Shown: positions 1 through 13,984, counted from the first letter of the stretch. The stretch is 64,000 nt of DNA from Cacajao melanocephalus (GCA_963573385.1 CAUYLG010008960.1:1-64000), one strand, 5' to 3'. The notes: generated by a model from the sequence alone, not told the origin. Numbers and translations: made by a program.

Positions 1-165
1 CCTCCTCCCCATTCCTCTTCCCCCCCACTCATCCTCCCCCTCCTCCCCACTCCTCCTCTCCCCTTCTTCCTTCCCCTCCACCCCTTTCCCTCCTTCCTCC
101 TCCCCTCTCCTTCTTTCCCCTTCCCCTCCTCCTCCTCCTCCTCCTTCCCTTCCTCCTTTCCTTCC
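1..165 (+). repeat. Polypyrimidine (CCT)-rich low-complexity tract
   Basis: Almost pure C/T runs made of cctcct and ttccc units, cut by the window edge. The only purines are a few scattered A. Such tracts can adopt triplex (H-DNA) structure. Confidence 0.9.
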
Positions 166-369
166 CCATTTTTACTCTAAGAGCAGGTAGTTAAGATGAT
201 AATCTGCACTTTTTGACTTGGAAGTCCAGAACAAAACAGTCCTTTGTGAATGACCTCCTAGAAATGTATTCTTGGGTTTTTATGACATTTTGAGAATCAG
301 GCTCTTATAATTTAGTTTAAATTGAGCCCTAGCCTGTCATTCCCACTCTGACTTACATAAAGGGCCAGA

Positions 370-525
370 TTTAGCTTCTAACCAGCTGTGTAACCTGGAC
401 GAATTGCTTAGCCTATCTTATCTTATGTGTCCTCATTGTAAGACAGGAATTATAAAATGCAGGAATGAGAGAGGGTCTATGTGCAATGCTTGGCACATAG
501 TAGGTATTTGTAAATGGCACATTGT
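370..525 (-). repeat. MIR SINE fragment
   Basis: It reads as an antisense MIR: the aaccagctgtgtaacctgg core, then the gcttagcctat and cctcattgtaagacaggaat parts, ending in the tggcacatagtaggtatttg tail. Confidence 0.75.
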
Positions 526-1158
526 TCCATCTGCTTGGTACCTTGCCATGCCCTAATTATATGGGCATGAACTCAGCCTGCACTAGTTAATAGTAGGCAC
601 CGTTGATAGGAAGGGAGAAGGGAGCTCGAGAAGTGCTACCTATGGGAAAATCAGTCTTATTTGTGGGAACAAGGAAAAAAGTTGATTTTCTGAGGAAACA
701 TTGATGATTGACCTGCAAATGTCCAATAATGACTGTAAATAATGACTTTATTTTTACGTGCAGGAAATATGCGAGAATCACCAGCCCCACTGGCAATGTT
801 CAGTTTTTATTTTATTCAGCCACAGGTTTAAATGGTTTGATCCATTAGCTGGTGTACGTAGGAGGTCAGATGCCTATGGGGTGTGAGGGGTTGGGAGGTG
901 GGAATTATCAGCCACAATGCTACAATCAAGCCTCAAAATAAAAATTAATGGTTAATTAAAAGTCTGCACAGTGTGACTGTGGTACTTCATTACTTGCTGA
1001 TTTAGTATTCACGCACATCTCATTACTTTGTAAAGCCAGTTGGTGGGTTAGATTCTCTCACTGTTGCGTATCTGCCAGGGTTCTTGCACAATCACTGCCA
1101 GTAGTAAATTGAAAGTTTCCTTACAGCCAAGTAATCTCAAAAGCCAAGTTATAAATAG

Positions 1159-1236
1159 CGATCCTCCTGCCTCAGCCTCCTAAGTAGCTGGGATTACGGG
1201 CATGCACCACCACGCCCGGCTAATTTTGTATTTTTC
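1159..1236 (-). mobile_element. Alu fragment (~78 bp)
   Basis: Contains antisense Alu core: cctcagcctcc, gtagctgggattac, caccaccacgcccggctaat, ttttgtattttt. Both ends are missing. Confidence 0.9.
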
Positions 1237-2688
1237 CAAACTTTTTTGTAGTAAAAATTATTTAAATTGGGATACATAAGCACTTTAATACATTTGTTGC
1301 AGTGTAGGATAAGACTTGCAAAAGTACATAGGGTACTTAAAGGCCCAGGAAGGCGTTCTGATGGGCAAGTGGGGCTGGGATCCCCCGCTGCAGAACGGTT
1401 TCTCTCACCAGCCCACCAAGGCTGCAGTTCACCCCCTCTTGCCGTTTCCACGGCAGCCTTGATGTGATAAACGCAGCTGTATCACCTCATGAGAGAAGCA
1501 GCGGAAGGAAAAGCTGGCCAAGAGATGGGGGAGGCTTAGGCACAGTTTCTCTCTAATTACCATCCCTCTTGAGTAAAAATGCAGATTATTGGCAGAGCAG
1601 GTTGCGTTTGGAAAAAATGTGTCATTTGGCCAAGGCCCTGAGGTTTACCCTTCTACAGATCTCACTTTACATTTTAAGTAAGGAACCAAAACATCTCCAG
1701 TGGTGAACTTGCGTGCAGCGCGCAGTCTGCGCCGGTCCAGAGGAGTGCTTGCTGGTGGAATAAACCCATGGAGAGCTGGGTCCCCTGCCCCGCAGGGAGA
1801 GATTACCACTGCGCATCCGCCTAATTGCATCTGCTCAGGAAAATGGCCAATTGACAATGCTTGGCTCACAGGAGTCTGGTGGGAAAATTACTAGCCATGG
1901 GTTATTTCTGATTTGGGTTATACATAGAAACCTTTCTTATTTTAGTCACAGAAATCAGATTCCCAGTGGTGGAAAAATATATTTAGCTCTATGGTCGTGC
2001 GGTTTTATTTAGTCTGATTTCATGTTGATAAATTAGAGTAAATTGTTTGCCCAGATGAGTTGAATAAATTCTGCCAGAGCTTATATCTTATTCTGGTTTC
2101 ACATTAAGTCCTTAATATGTATTTCGGTTTCACTGGCAGTCCTATTAGAGTAAGCCCTAGAAAAAGCTTGATGGCCCTACCCCCCCACTCCTGTGTTAGT
2201 CAATGGAATTAAACAAATCATGTAACACTCTCTGAGGGGAGCTCAAAGGGCCCCTTAGGGAGAATCTGGTCCTAAGATGTCCATAAAGCACCTAAGCTCT
2301 GGAGAGCGACCTTTATTTTAATGGTTTTAATTTAACTGTTCTAGAATTATTTCATTTAATCTCCTTTCCGTATCTCGCTTCCCCACCCACACAAAGCCCT
2401 GGGAGTTTTTGGAGTTCTTCCTTCTGACAGATACAAAATACAAGTATAAAATGAAGACAGAAATGTAAACCCTTTGGAAAGGTCATGCCCACACTTTTCT
2501 TCCCTTGTGTCTTGACTCCCTGACAATTTCTGGTATGGGGGGCGGTCCTTAAGATGAGCACTCCCTCCTGCTCATCAGTGCCTCCCCAGGGCCAAGTGTT
2601 ACTCTCCTGAGTCCTCGTGTATTGAACTGATGAATGAAGGTGTGCCTGAAGAACCAGTCAACTCATTCAGTGTCTTTGTTCCCCCCAG

Positions 2689-2782
2689 GAGGACTGGAAT
2701 GAAATTGACCCCATTAAAAAGAAAGACCTTCATCACAGCAATGGAGAAGATAAAGCACAAAGCATGGAGACCCTCCCTCCAG
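2689..2782 (+). CDS. GALNT2: GALNT2 exon 2 (stem region, residues ~43-74)
   Basis: This coding exon of polypeptide GalNAc-transferase 2 is 94 nt. The enzyme is a Golgi type II membrane protein that starts mucin-type O-glycosylation by moving GalNAc from UDP-GalNAc to Ser/Thr. The acceptor is a pyrimidine tract ending ccccccag, with GAG as the first codon (phase 0). The donor is CCAG/gtactg, leaving a single G (phase 1). The translation starts [19 protein letters not shown] and ends SMETLPPG, the charged linker between the membrane anchor and the catalytic domain. The 21st codon is GAT (Asp), where I recall Glu in the human protein (about residue 63). The exon is recognised by matching the family member I know and by exact phase joining to exon 3. 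Confidence in identity is very high. Exon 1, with the start codon and membrane anchor, is upstream of the window. Confidence 0.96.
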
Positions 2783-2916
2783 GTACTGCCAGGGGCCAGG
2801 AAACCATCTTGCTTTGCTCATATGACTGGGAATGGACTGAATGTCGCCCTGTAGCAGGTGGTCTGTGGGGAGAGGCTGGATTCCATAGGTCAGCAGGAGA
2901 GAGCACTGCTTTGCTG

Positions 2917-3175
2917 CAATGGCTCACTCCTCTCAGGCGGATCACCTGAGTTTGGGAGTTTGAGACCAGCTTGACCAACATGGAGAAACCCCGTCTCTAC
3001 TAAAAAGACAAAATAAGCTGGTCATGGTGGCACATGCCTGTAATCCCAGCTACTTGAGAGGCTGAGGCAGGAGAATCACTTGAATCCAGGAGATGGAGGT
3101 TGTGGTGAACTTAGATTGTGCCATTGCACTCTAGCCTGGACAACAAGAGCAAAACTCGATCTCAAAAAAAAAAAA
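2917..3175 (+). mobile_element. Alu with internal deletion, 135 bp downstream of exon 2
   Basis: Sense Alu: aggcggatcacctgag, gagaccagc, ccccgtctctactaaaaa, gcctgtaatcccagctactt, ending in poly-A. The left arm lacks about 30 bp between ggctcactcct and aggcggatc. Confidence 0.9.
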
Positions 3176-5060
3176 GTGTTTGTTAGTTCAAGAAATTTTT
3201 TAAATAGACTTTATTTTTTAGGGCAGTTTTAGCTTCAAAGCAAAACTGAGGGGAAGGTACAGAGAATTCCCATATACCTCCTGCACCCCTACTCCAACAC
3301 ACATACATCCTCCTCCACTATCAGCATCCCCCAACCAAGTGGTACGTTTGTTACAATCCATGAACCCACGTTGACACATCGTCACCCAAGGTCTGTAGTT
3401 GACATTAGGGTTCACTCTCAGTGTTACACATTTTGTGGGTTTGGACAAATGTATAATGGCATTTACCCACCATTGTAGTATCACACAAAGTTGTTTCACT
3501 GCCTTAAGAGTCCTCCATGCTCTGCCTATTCATCCTTTCCTCCCCGCAGCCCCTGGCAACCACTGATCCTTTTTCTGCTTCTAAAGTTTTGCTTTTCTAG
3601 AATGTCATGCAGTTGGAATCATAGGGTATGTCAGCTTTTCAGATTGGCTTCTTTCACTGAGTAATATATATTTAACTAACATATTTATTTCAATATATTA
3701 ATATATAACATATTAATATTTAGTATATATTTAAGGTTCCTCCATGTCTTTTCATGACTGAATAGCTCATTTCTTAATGAATGAATAACACTCCATTGTC
3801 TGGATGTATTCGTTTGTTTATTCACCTAGTGAAGGACATCTTAGTTGCTTCCAAGTTTTGACAATCATGATTATAGCTCCTATAAATATGTACCAATTTT
3901 CCTTTGTCAGAGATCAGGCAGTATTCATGTGGTTCTATATTGGGGCTCTTTATTTACTTCCATTGATCTGTTTGTCTGTTATTTTGCCACTCCCACACTG
4001 TCTTGATTTCTGTGACTTCATGTAAAGTCTTGAAACTGAGTAGTGTTAGTCCTCCTTGCATTTCAAGGTAGTTTTGGCTATTCCAGATCTTTTGCTGTAC
4101 ATATACATTTTAGAATCAATTTGTTAATAGCCACAAAACAACTTGTTGGAAGGTTTGGATTGCATTTAATCTATAAATCAAGTTGAGATTAACTGACATT
4201 TTGATAATATTGTCTTACTCCCCATAAATGTCGACTGTTTCTTCATGTATTTAATTCTTCTAATACCTTTTATCAGAGTTTTGTAGTTTTCCTCATACAG
4301 AGTTAATACATATTTTGTCAGATTTGTACTTAAGTTTTTCATTTTAGGGGTTTCTAATGTAAATAGTCCTATGATTTTTAACTTCACATTCCACTCCTTT
4401 GTTGCTGGTGTATAGAAAAGCAATTGACTTGCATATTGACCTCCCATCTTACAACCTTGCTATAATTGCTTATTAGTCATAGGAAATTTTTGTTGTTTGT
4501 TTCAGGTTTTCTGCATAGTCATGTCATCTGTGAACAAAGAGAGTTTTATTTCTTTTCTTCCAATCTTTATACACTTTTTTTAATCTTACTGCATTAGCTA
4601 AGACTTCCAGTATGATGTTGAAGAGGAGTGGTGAGATGTTATCTTTGCCTTGTTCCTGATCTTAGTGAGAAAGTTTCCAGTTTTTCACCGTTAAGTATGA
4701 TGTTAGCTGCAGGATTTTTGTAGATATTCTTTATCAAGTTAAGGAAGTTCTTATATATTCCTAGCCTGAGAATTTTTATCATGAATGGGTGTTGGATTTT
4801 GTCATGTGCTTTTTTTGCGTCTATTGATATTATCATGTGATTTTTCTTCCTTAGCTAGTGGATACAATGGATTACATTAATGGGTTTTCATTTGTTGAGC
4901 CAGCCTTGCATAACTGGGATAAATCCTACTTGATCATGGTGTGTAATTCTTTTTATACATTGTTGAATTTGATTTGCTTTATTTTGCTGAGAATTTTTAC
5001 ATATGTTCATATGAGAGCTATTAATCAGTACCCCTCATTTCTTTCTTTCTTTCTTCTTCC

Positions 5061-5204
5061 TTTTTTTTTTTTCCCCCCCCCCCCCAAGAGATAGGGTTTT
5101 ACCATGTTGGACAGACCGAACTTGAAATCCTGACCTCAGGTGATCTGCCTGCCTCGGCCCTACCAAAGTGCTGGGATTATAGGCATGAGCCACTGTTCCC
5201 AGCC
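5061..5204 (-). mobile_element. Alu left-monomer (FLAM-like) fragment with T/C-rich tail
   Basis: After a T run and a C run (5062-5086) comes antisense Alu left monomer: ggttttaccatgttgg, cctgacctcaggtgatc, aaagtgctgggattatagg, ending gttcccagcc. No right monomer is present. It is inserted in the antisense L1. Confidence 0.8.
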
Positions 5205-7085
5205 ATACCTTTCTTTTCTTAAATGTCTTTGTCTGGTTTTGGTATTAGGGTAATGTTGACCTCATAGAACGAGTTAGGAAGTATTTCTTCCGCTTCTATC
5301 TTCTGGAAGAGATTATAGAGAATTGGTGTAATTTCTTTCTTTAAATGTTGGTCAGAATTCATCAGTGAACTCATCTGGGCCTGGTGCTTTCTGTTTGGGA
5401 AAATTATTAATTGTTTATTCAGTTTCTTTAATAGATATGACCTATTCAAATTGTTAATTTTTTCTTATGTGAATTTTGGCAGATTATGTTTTTTGAGAAA
5501 TTGGTCCATTTCATCCATCTTATTGAATTTATGGGCATAGAGTTGCTCATACTATTCCTTATTGTCCTTTTCATGTCCATGAAATCTATAGTGATATACC
5601 CACTTTCATTTCTGATGTTGGTAAAGAGTGCCTTTTTTTCTTTTTCACTTAGCCTGGTTAAAGGCTGATCGATTTTATTGATCTTTTGAGAGAACCAGCT
5701 TTTGGTTTCAATTGATTTTTTTCTCTTTTGATTTCCTGTTTCCACTTTTATTGATTTCTGTAATAATTTTCATTATTTCTTTTCTGCTTACTTTGCATTT
5801 AACTTTCTCCTTTTTCTAGTTTCTTAAAGTATAATCTTAGATGATTGCTTTTAGATCTTTCTTATTTTTAGTATATGCATTCAATACTATAAATTTCTTT
5901 GCAGGCACTGCTTTTGCTGCATCTCACAAATTTTGATATGTTCTGTTTTCATTTTTATTTAGTTTGGAAATTAAAAAAATTTTTGCTTGAGCTTTCTTCT
6001 TTGACCCCTATGTCATTTAGCAATGTGTTGTTCAGTCTGCACGTACTTTGGGATTTTCCAGCTAGCTGTCTTTCTGTTGTTGAGTCTACTTTAATTGTGT
6101 TGCATTCTGAGAGCACACCGTCTGATTTGTTCTTTCCAACTTGTTAAGGTATGCTTTATGACCCAGAATGTGGTCCCTTTTGGTGAATGTTCCATGTGAG
6201 TTTGAGAAGAATGTGTATTCTGCTGTTTTGGACTGAATTAGCCTAGAGATGTCAATTATATCTAGTTGATTGATGGTGTTATTGAGTTCAACTCTATCCT
6301 TACTGATGATCTTCTTCTTGCAGGATCTGCCCAGTTTTGATAGAGGAGTATTGAAGTCTCGAACTGTAACAGTGAATTTATTTATTTCTCCTTGCGGTTC
6401 TATTAGTTTTTGCCTCATGTATTTTTATGCTCTTTTTAGGCACATACACATTAAGGATTGTTATGTCTTTTTAGAAAATAGACTTTAAAAAAATCATTAT
6501 GTAATACTGTCTTGATACCTTAAAAGTTCCCATGATCTCAAGTCTACATTGTCAGAAATTAATATAGCTATTCTTACTTTGTTTTGATAGTGTTAGCATG
6601 ATAGATCTAACCTTTCTTTGTGAAGTCCATTCTTTATCATTTTACTTTTAATCTATGTGTGCTGTTTTATTTACAGTGGATTTGTTGTAGACAACATATA
6701 ATTGGGTCTTACTTTTTGATTCTCACTGACAATCTTGGTATTTTCTCTGGTGTGTTTGGACCGTTGATGTATAAAGTGATTGTTGATATATTTAAATTCA
6801 TATTTACTATATTTGTTAGTATTTTTTATTTGTTGCCCTTGTTCGATGTTTATACTTTTGCTTTTCACACTTTTTCTGCCTTTTGTCATTTGAATTGAGC
6901 TTTTTGTATGATCCCATTTTTTTCTCCCTTCTTAGCATATCTATTGTATATCTTTTTAAAAAAATTAGTTTGTCTTCTTTCAGATAACACTATACAGTTT
7001 CATAGATAGTACAAGTATCCTGTAATAATGAAATACTCTTGATTCCTCCCTTCCATCCTTTATATCATTGCTGTCATTCATTTTA

Positions 7086-7571
<486 letters not shown>

Positions 7572-10500
7572 CTATTTTCCTGTGTTAAAAGAGCTGCTTT
7601 TAACATTTTTTGCAAAGCAGGTCTACTGGCAACAAATGCCCTCAACTTCTGTTTGTCTGAGGAAATTTCTATCCCTCCTTCGTTTCTGAAGATCAATCTT
7701 GAATGATACAGAATTCTAGTTGGTGATTTTATTTTTCTCTGAGCCCTTTAAATATTTTACTTTCCTTTCTTTTTGCCTGCATGGTTTCTGTGAAAACATT
7801 GGGTGTAATCCTTCTCTTTGCTCCTCTATTGGTAGGTAAGGTGTTTCTTGCAATATTTTTTTCTTTATCTTTGATTTTTGCGATTTGAATATGACATGCC
7901 TGAGTGTAGTTTTTGGAGCCTTCGTACTATTCTGTGTGTTCTCTAAGTTTCCTTAATTTGTGTTTTGATGTTCAACATTAACTTGGGGAAATTCTCAGAC
8001 ATTATTGCTTCCAGTATTTCTCCTTTTCCTTTCTCTCTTTCGTCTCCTTCTGGTATTCCCATCACGCATATTTATACCACTGTAATTGTTCCACAGTTCT
8101 TGGATATTATTTCAATTTTTTTCATCTTTTTTGTCTTTGCATTTGAGTTTTAGAAGTTTCTAATGTCATATCCTCAATTTTAGAGATTTTTTCCCTCAGC
8201 ATTTCCTATCTGCTAATGAGCCCATTAAAGGCATTCTTCATTCTGTAGTGTTTTTGATCTCTGGCATTTCCTTTTGATTCTTTCTCATAATTTCCATTTC
8301 TCTGCTTGCATTATCCGTCTGTTCTTGTGTGTCATCTACTTTTTCCATTAGAGTCCCTAGCATATTAATCATGGTTGTTTTAAATTCCCGACCTGATCAT
8401 TTCAACATTCTTCTGTATTGAGTCTGGTTCTGATACTTGCTCTGTCTCTTTACACTGTGTGGTTTTTTGTTTTGTTGTTTTGCCTCATAGTGTGCCTTGT
8501 AATTTTATGAAAGCTGGGTGTGGTGGACTGGGTCCAAGGAACCCTGGTAAATAGGCCTTTAGTTGTGCGGTGGTAAGGTGTAGTAGTAGGGGAAGCTTGC
8601 TATAGTCCTATGATTTGCTCTCGTTCTTTTAGGGAGCCTTTGTGCTTGGGCTATGAACCTCACATCAGCTTCCCCCGACCCACATCCTTAGGTGATACTA
8701 AAGGCTAGCAGGGCTATTTCTTGTCCCTCAGTTTGGACAGGCTCTCATAAATGCCAGCAGGTTAGTCCCTGTGTAAATAGTTTCTCCCAAGGGCAGGCCT
8801 TATTAATAAGAACATAGTGCTTTGGCTTATTTCAAAATGGTTATTTTCCCCTCTCCCTGTGGTAAGCATGAGGGGATATTTCTCCAGTGTTCACGGTGAG
8901 GATCTGGTAGAGCTCCAGGAGGTAAAACTCACACAAATATAGCCACCCACCCCCACCCCACCCTCATGACTGGGTGCCCCTGAAGTTTTTATCTCTTAGG
9001 CTTGTCCACAGTGAGCCTCCAGGAATTGTCCACTACAGTTTAGGTTTTCCTACCCCTGTAGGGGATCTTCAGGGGTTTCTACTTACAGGCCTCTGCTCCA
9101 GTAAATTGTGATTCCCTGTATTCACCTGTCCAATTTCGGGGGCTGTGGCTTGGGACATTTATCTAACAGATCTAACACAGATCTCTAAGAAGTGCTGATT
9201 TTTCATTTCATTCAGCTTTTTACTTGTTAGGACAGAGTAACGACTTTCAAGCTCCTTCCATGCCTACCGGGAACTGGAGGTCCATTTATGAAGTGTTTGC
9301 TTTGGTGGTGAGAGTGTTTGCACGTTGTGTTCTTGACTGTGGTTGGACAAGCATCACCCCAGGCATCCAAGCCCCTCCTTTGTCTGGGTCCTCCCCATTC
9401 ATTATCCCAGCTACACCAGATGCAGGTATGTCGCTGTCTCCTCCAGGAACTCTGAGCAGATGCACCCATGCAGTAAATGTGTCTGTTAGGTCTGCATCTC
9501 TGTCACCTTTCCAGCTCCTGGATGAGTCATGAAGCCCTGAGCCACTGTTCTTTCATATGTAAAATAAACATTACCTGCGCAGTGGGGAGTATCTGAATAG
9601 AATAATTAATAAATATTATTTTATTATAATAATAGGAAGCTAGGATATACACTTCTGTTGTGTGGATTAATGAGAGACTTCCTATGGATTATCTTCTATT
9701 AAAAACATACTAGTGTTTTGATGGTTTTCCAGCAAATAGAGAGAGGGAGGGAAAAGCCATCTTCAAGTCATACACTAGATGTGACCATTGAGAGTCAGAC
9801 CTTATTTAAAACCATTTCAGTGCTCACATTGACTCTGACTTTCATATCCTTAACTATTGCATACAGTTGGTTTTCTAATCTTCAAAGAGATTGGAATATA
9901 CTGATTTACCTCTCTTTTGAGTCATTATTAGTAATTTTTGATGAATGCACAATGTCTCTCTATTTTGCCAAAAGGCTTTCTTTCCTTTTTTTTGTTGAAA
10001 CCATTTTTCTTACTAAACCAGCATACACATAATTTTTTTGTTAGAAATGATTTTCTTGTGATTGAAAAATATATTTTCTCTAAGCATGGGGAACACAGCT
10101 AAAGTTTTATGGTTTGCAAGAAACCACTGGCCATGGCACTTTCCAGTGGGTCAGTGGGTTGTTCAGGAAGCTCAGCAGCTTGCTGTGTTCTGTGTGTTGG
10201 GCATGTAGCAGTTGTAGAGAGGTGGGCGGGAAGACATGACACCACGCTGAATGTTTTTATGGCCACAGAAGCCACTGACAGATGAAGGAACCAGATCTAA
10301 GAGAGCAGAGCAGTGATGTTCCAGGCCAACAGCCTCCAATTTTCTGACCATACACTCTATGAGTAAACGTATATTTGGACCACCCCACACACACCTGTGT
10401 ATTAAAATGCTCACTTAGGAATTACATGCATATTGCCATACGGATCTACTGATACATTCTAATTGAAACGCGGTAGTTCCTTTGACCCCTTCACAGGACT

Positions 10501-11549
10501 CGCAAAAAGGTTGGCTCCTTTACTCAGCCCACAGCTCTCAACCCCTCATGGAGGGGGAGCATACAGTGAGTGGTTGCAGGGGTTGGGATGAGTACTTTTG
10601 GGCATCGGCAGTAGAACTCTGTGTGGCCCCCTGGCAGCAAATGTAGGGGGCATACCTGTGACCCCTGGAGCCCCAGAGTGCATGTGTTACAGTGTGCTCT
10701 TAGATTTGCTGTCCACAGATGATAAGTGTTTAATAGCTCAGTGCAGGGTCAGGGTGACAGCCTTCTGCATCCACCCTCTTGGTACCCGAATTCTTGTGCA
10801 CTGTCCAGGAAGAAACAGGTTGTGTAAACAAATTGAAGGATGGTGAATGTGGAGGATTTTACTGAGCACAGGAAGTGGCTGTCAGTGGGATGGGAAGCTG
10901 GAAGGGGGATGGAGTGGGAAGATGGTCTTCCCCTGGACTCCAGCTGTCCACAGCCAAACTCTTCTCCAAAGTCCACTGTCAAGCTGTCCCTCTGAAATCA
11001 AGCTGATTCTCTCCAACATACGGCTGTTTGTTCTCTCCCTCTCTGCCGCTCTGCCAGTAGGGCCTGGGGTTTTAAGTACAGGATGGCGGGGCAGGGCCGG
11101 CCAGAGTGGTTTTGGAAGAGGCAACATTAAGGCAGGAAAATCGAAATGCATATTCTCACTTCGGGCCCTGGGTTCAGGCTTGAGGATGTGGCCCTCACCA
11201 GGGACCACTCTCTCCTACCCAGTATTTCCCTGCCTCCTGTTTGTATCATAAAGTGTATTTAAAATACGTGATTATGAAGGATGAGGAAAATACCTGACAA
11301 CGTCTATTATTTTCTTTCTTTGCCCCAGAAGATTTTGTCTTGTGTGGCCCCTCTTTGGAGACTACCACTCTTGGGGCTGCTGTGGTCACAAAAACCCAGA
11401 TGATTGTTTAAACTCTATTTCTGGCTTAGTTCGTCCTATTTTTGGGAAGAGTCTGGAATTTAGACAAAGTATACCACCCAAGTGGCATTCCCAGCTGAAA
11501 GTCATGGAATGGGGACAAGAATAATAACCTGGGAACCCAGGATCAGGGT

Positions 11550-11665
11550 CCGGGACAAAGATGACAGCCAGGAGCTCTAGGCTCAGCTGTGCCACTAGTC
11601 CTGTGGCCTTGGAAAAGTAAGGAAATATTTGGGTTTTGTTTTCCTTATCTGTAAAATTTAGATAA
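11550..11665 (-). repeat. MIR SINE fragment
   Basis: Antisense MIR features: gtgccactagtcctgtggcc, then the ttttccttatctgtaaaat segment. Confidence 0.6.
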
Positions 11666-12734
11666 ATTCTTGCTCTAAAATTTTTCGATTCTGTTAACTC
11701 TGTCTTCCTATTTCCCCTTAATCTCTATTCTCAGATTAGGATCACCAATTTTATTTTCTTTTAGATGCTGTAAAAATATATCTCTGTAGTTCCCCCAACC
11801 CTGACATCATTTGCGGTCTACTGGGGATGAGTTTTGGCCCTTAAACTCTATGACGCTTGCTTCTATTTCAGCATCATGCTTTCTACTCGGAACCACTGAA
11901 TTTTTTTTCAGTGCTGGTTTTTAAAATATTGTCTTCAAATAGAGTATGTAGATTAGTTGATATTTTATATTTTGGAAGTCTGTCTGATAGAGAAGAATTT
12001 CATTTTTTCCCCTTGGTGTGGAAAAACCTCTGGATTGAAAAATAAGTTTCTCCCCGTAATTGTCTCTGAATCTGACCAGTCAGCCCGCTGGTAGAAGTAC
12101 CGGCAAAGGAGTGGGGGCCAGTAGAGGAGTGGGGCCAGTAGAGGAGCAGGGGCAGCCGTAGGGGCTAGAAGGCTGAGGTCTGACTCTGAGGACAGCTGTT
12201 GATGAGGTTCTTTTTGGGGATCTCTCACCCTTTGGTCATCATGGCCTTTTGGGGCAGATTTTCTCTTTGCCTTTATGAGTCCAGAGTGTCATTCTTGTGT
12301 TCCTTAGTAACCTTGTGTAAAGGGCTGAGGCTTAGGAGAGACACAGGTAGGGAGAGAATTCAGAAAGGAGAGTCCTAAGGCCCTCTGGATTCTCTATGAG
12401 TCCCCTCCCTGTCCTGGGCTGTGTCTTCATCACAGCCACCCCTCCCCTGTGTACTGCTGGTTCAGTTACCCCAGACAGTGGATTTCTCAGAACAGAAATT
12501 GCCGATGTTCATGTAAAGATGAATGAAATGGGAATGAAGAAATTTGTAAGAGAACTTAAATCCAGGGTGTGAATTGCCACTGATCCTAACAGTTTTAGCT
12601 TTTCTACTTCGCACCTGCCGGAGGAAAGATGAGATGAACCACTTGTGTTATTTGTTCAGCATTGCTACAGCATCAGAGAGAAATGTTTATTTTTCTAGGT
12701 GACTTAATGGGTTCTGGCACTGTGCATTTAATTG

Positions 12735-13075
12735 TGGTAAAAGATATATAACACTAAAGTTGCCATTTTAGCCATTTTTAAGCATACGGTTCTGTGGCGT
12801 TAAGCATGTTCGCGGCATTGTTCAGTCATCACCACTATCCATCTTTAGAGCTGTTTTCATCTTGCAAAATGAAAACTGTACCCATGCGATACCAGTGTCC
12901 CATTCCTCCCTCCCCCAGGCCCTGGTATTCCTTTCTGTTTCTATGAACTTGGTTCCTCTGGGTCCTTCATATGAGTGGAGTCTTACAGTACTTGTCCTTT
13001 ATATCTGGCTTGTTCACTTAGCATAACTCCTCCAGGTTCACCTATGTTGTGGCATGGGTCAGAATCCCCTTCCTG
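12735..13075 (-). mobile_element. L1M 3'-end fragment
   Basis: Antisense of the old L1 3' region: gttgccattttagccatttt, aagcatacggttctgtggcg, a block ending tttctatgaacttgg, then catatgagtggagtcttaca and cttgttcacttagcataac. Confidence 0.75.
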
Positions 13076-13984
13076 TGTCTCTGGGAACCACATGCCCTGT
13101 GCGACGTGTTGTCTGGGGTGGAACCTTGTGATGTTTGTGGGGAGCGAAGTCTGTGTAGGTCTCCATGAGCCAGGCCTGAGGCCCAGTGATCTGTACAGTG
13201 TTGTCATAGGGAAAGTAAGTGGCTGTCAGTGTCTTCAGAGAAGCATCTTGTAAAAAGCAAGCAATATGTGTATTGTAGGTTTTAGAAATTCGGGTAAGCA
13301 AAAATAAGAAAATGATATTCATACATAATTCTGCCATCAAGAAATAACTACCATTCCTCTCCTACTGCGTGTTCCTGCATACTTGCTCTGGGTGTAGATC
13401 CAGGTGGGTGTGCTCCCCCCATAGCTGAAATCAAGGGGTCTCCTTGTCATGGAACACACTGAGACCCAGGCACTTGAGGCCTCAGGTGCTGCACTCAGTT
13501 TCTTAGAGTTGGCTCCTGGGACCAAATGCTCCTGAAGCATTGGGCCTCTCTGACAAGAGGTACGAGTTTTATCCCACATTCAAGTTCAGTCTTTCACGAA
13601 TTCTGTGAAAATTCCAGGTCATCCACAAGGTGACTAACATTTCAGTAGATGTGGGGGATTTGCTGATTCACCTCTCCACACGTGCTCATCTCTCTTTCAA
13701 AGCCCCTCAGGGCTCTGGCTCTCTGATTAGGGGGCCACCCTCCTCTCTCTTCTCTCCTGAAATGGGGCCTTCTCCTACATGCAGTCGCCTGCCATCTGCT
13801 TACAGCTACTTTTTTACAAATGCAGCACTGCGGTGTACCGTCTCTGCTTGGGTGATGTATCAGGAACTCATTTTCATGTCCATAAACATCTCCTGTAGCA
13901 TTTTAATGGCAGCAACATCTCCGTGGCAATCAGCCCATTGAACTTGTTTTTTGTTGTGGGACATAAAGAGGGTTTCCAGCCAGT

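Larger units (their letters stand above)
1..2688 (+). other. GALNT2: 3' end of GALNT2 intron 1
   Basis: Non-coding. It holds a pyrimidine tract at the left edge, a MIR copy and an Alu fragment, listed separately. The stretches 530-1155 and 1240-2688 are unique sequence with no gene or clear repeat that I recognise. A small group of CpGs occurs around 1710-1735. The intron ends in the acceptor tract before 2689. Short frames here show no family resemblance. Confidence 0.85.

Noticed and set aside
2630..2854. 74-residue frame overlapping exon 2
   Set aside because: It is in the wrong frame. The exon 2 reading that joins exon 3 in phase is the GAG-start frame.
4639..4836. Reverse-transcriptase-like frame considered as a separate gene
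   Set aside because: It is one open piece of the decayed antisense L1M ORF2, with stops and frame breaks on both sides.
10847..11251. 134-residue plus-strand frame with an overlapping minus frame
   Set aside because: Both strands open by composition; no homology recognised.
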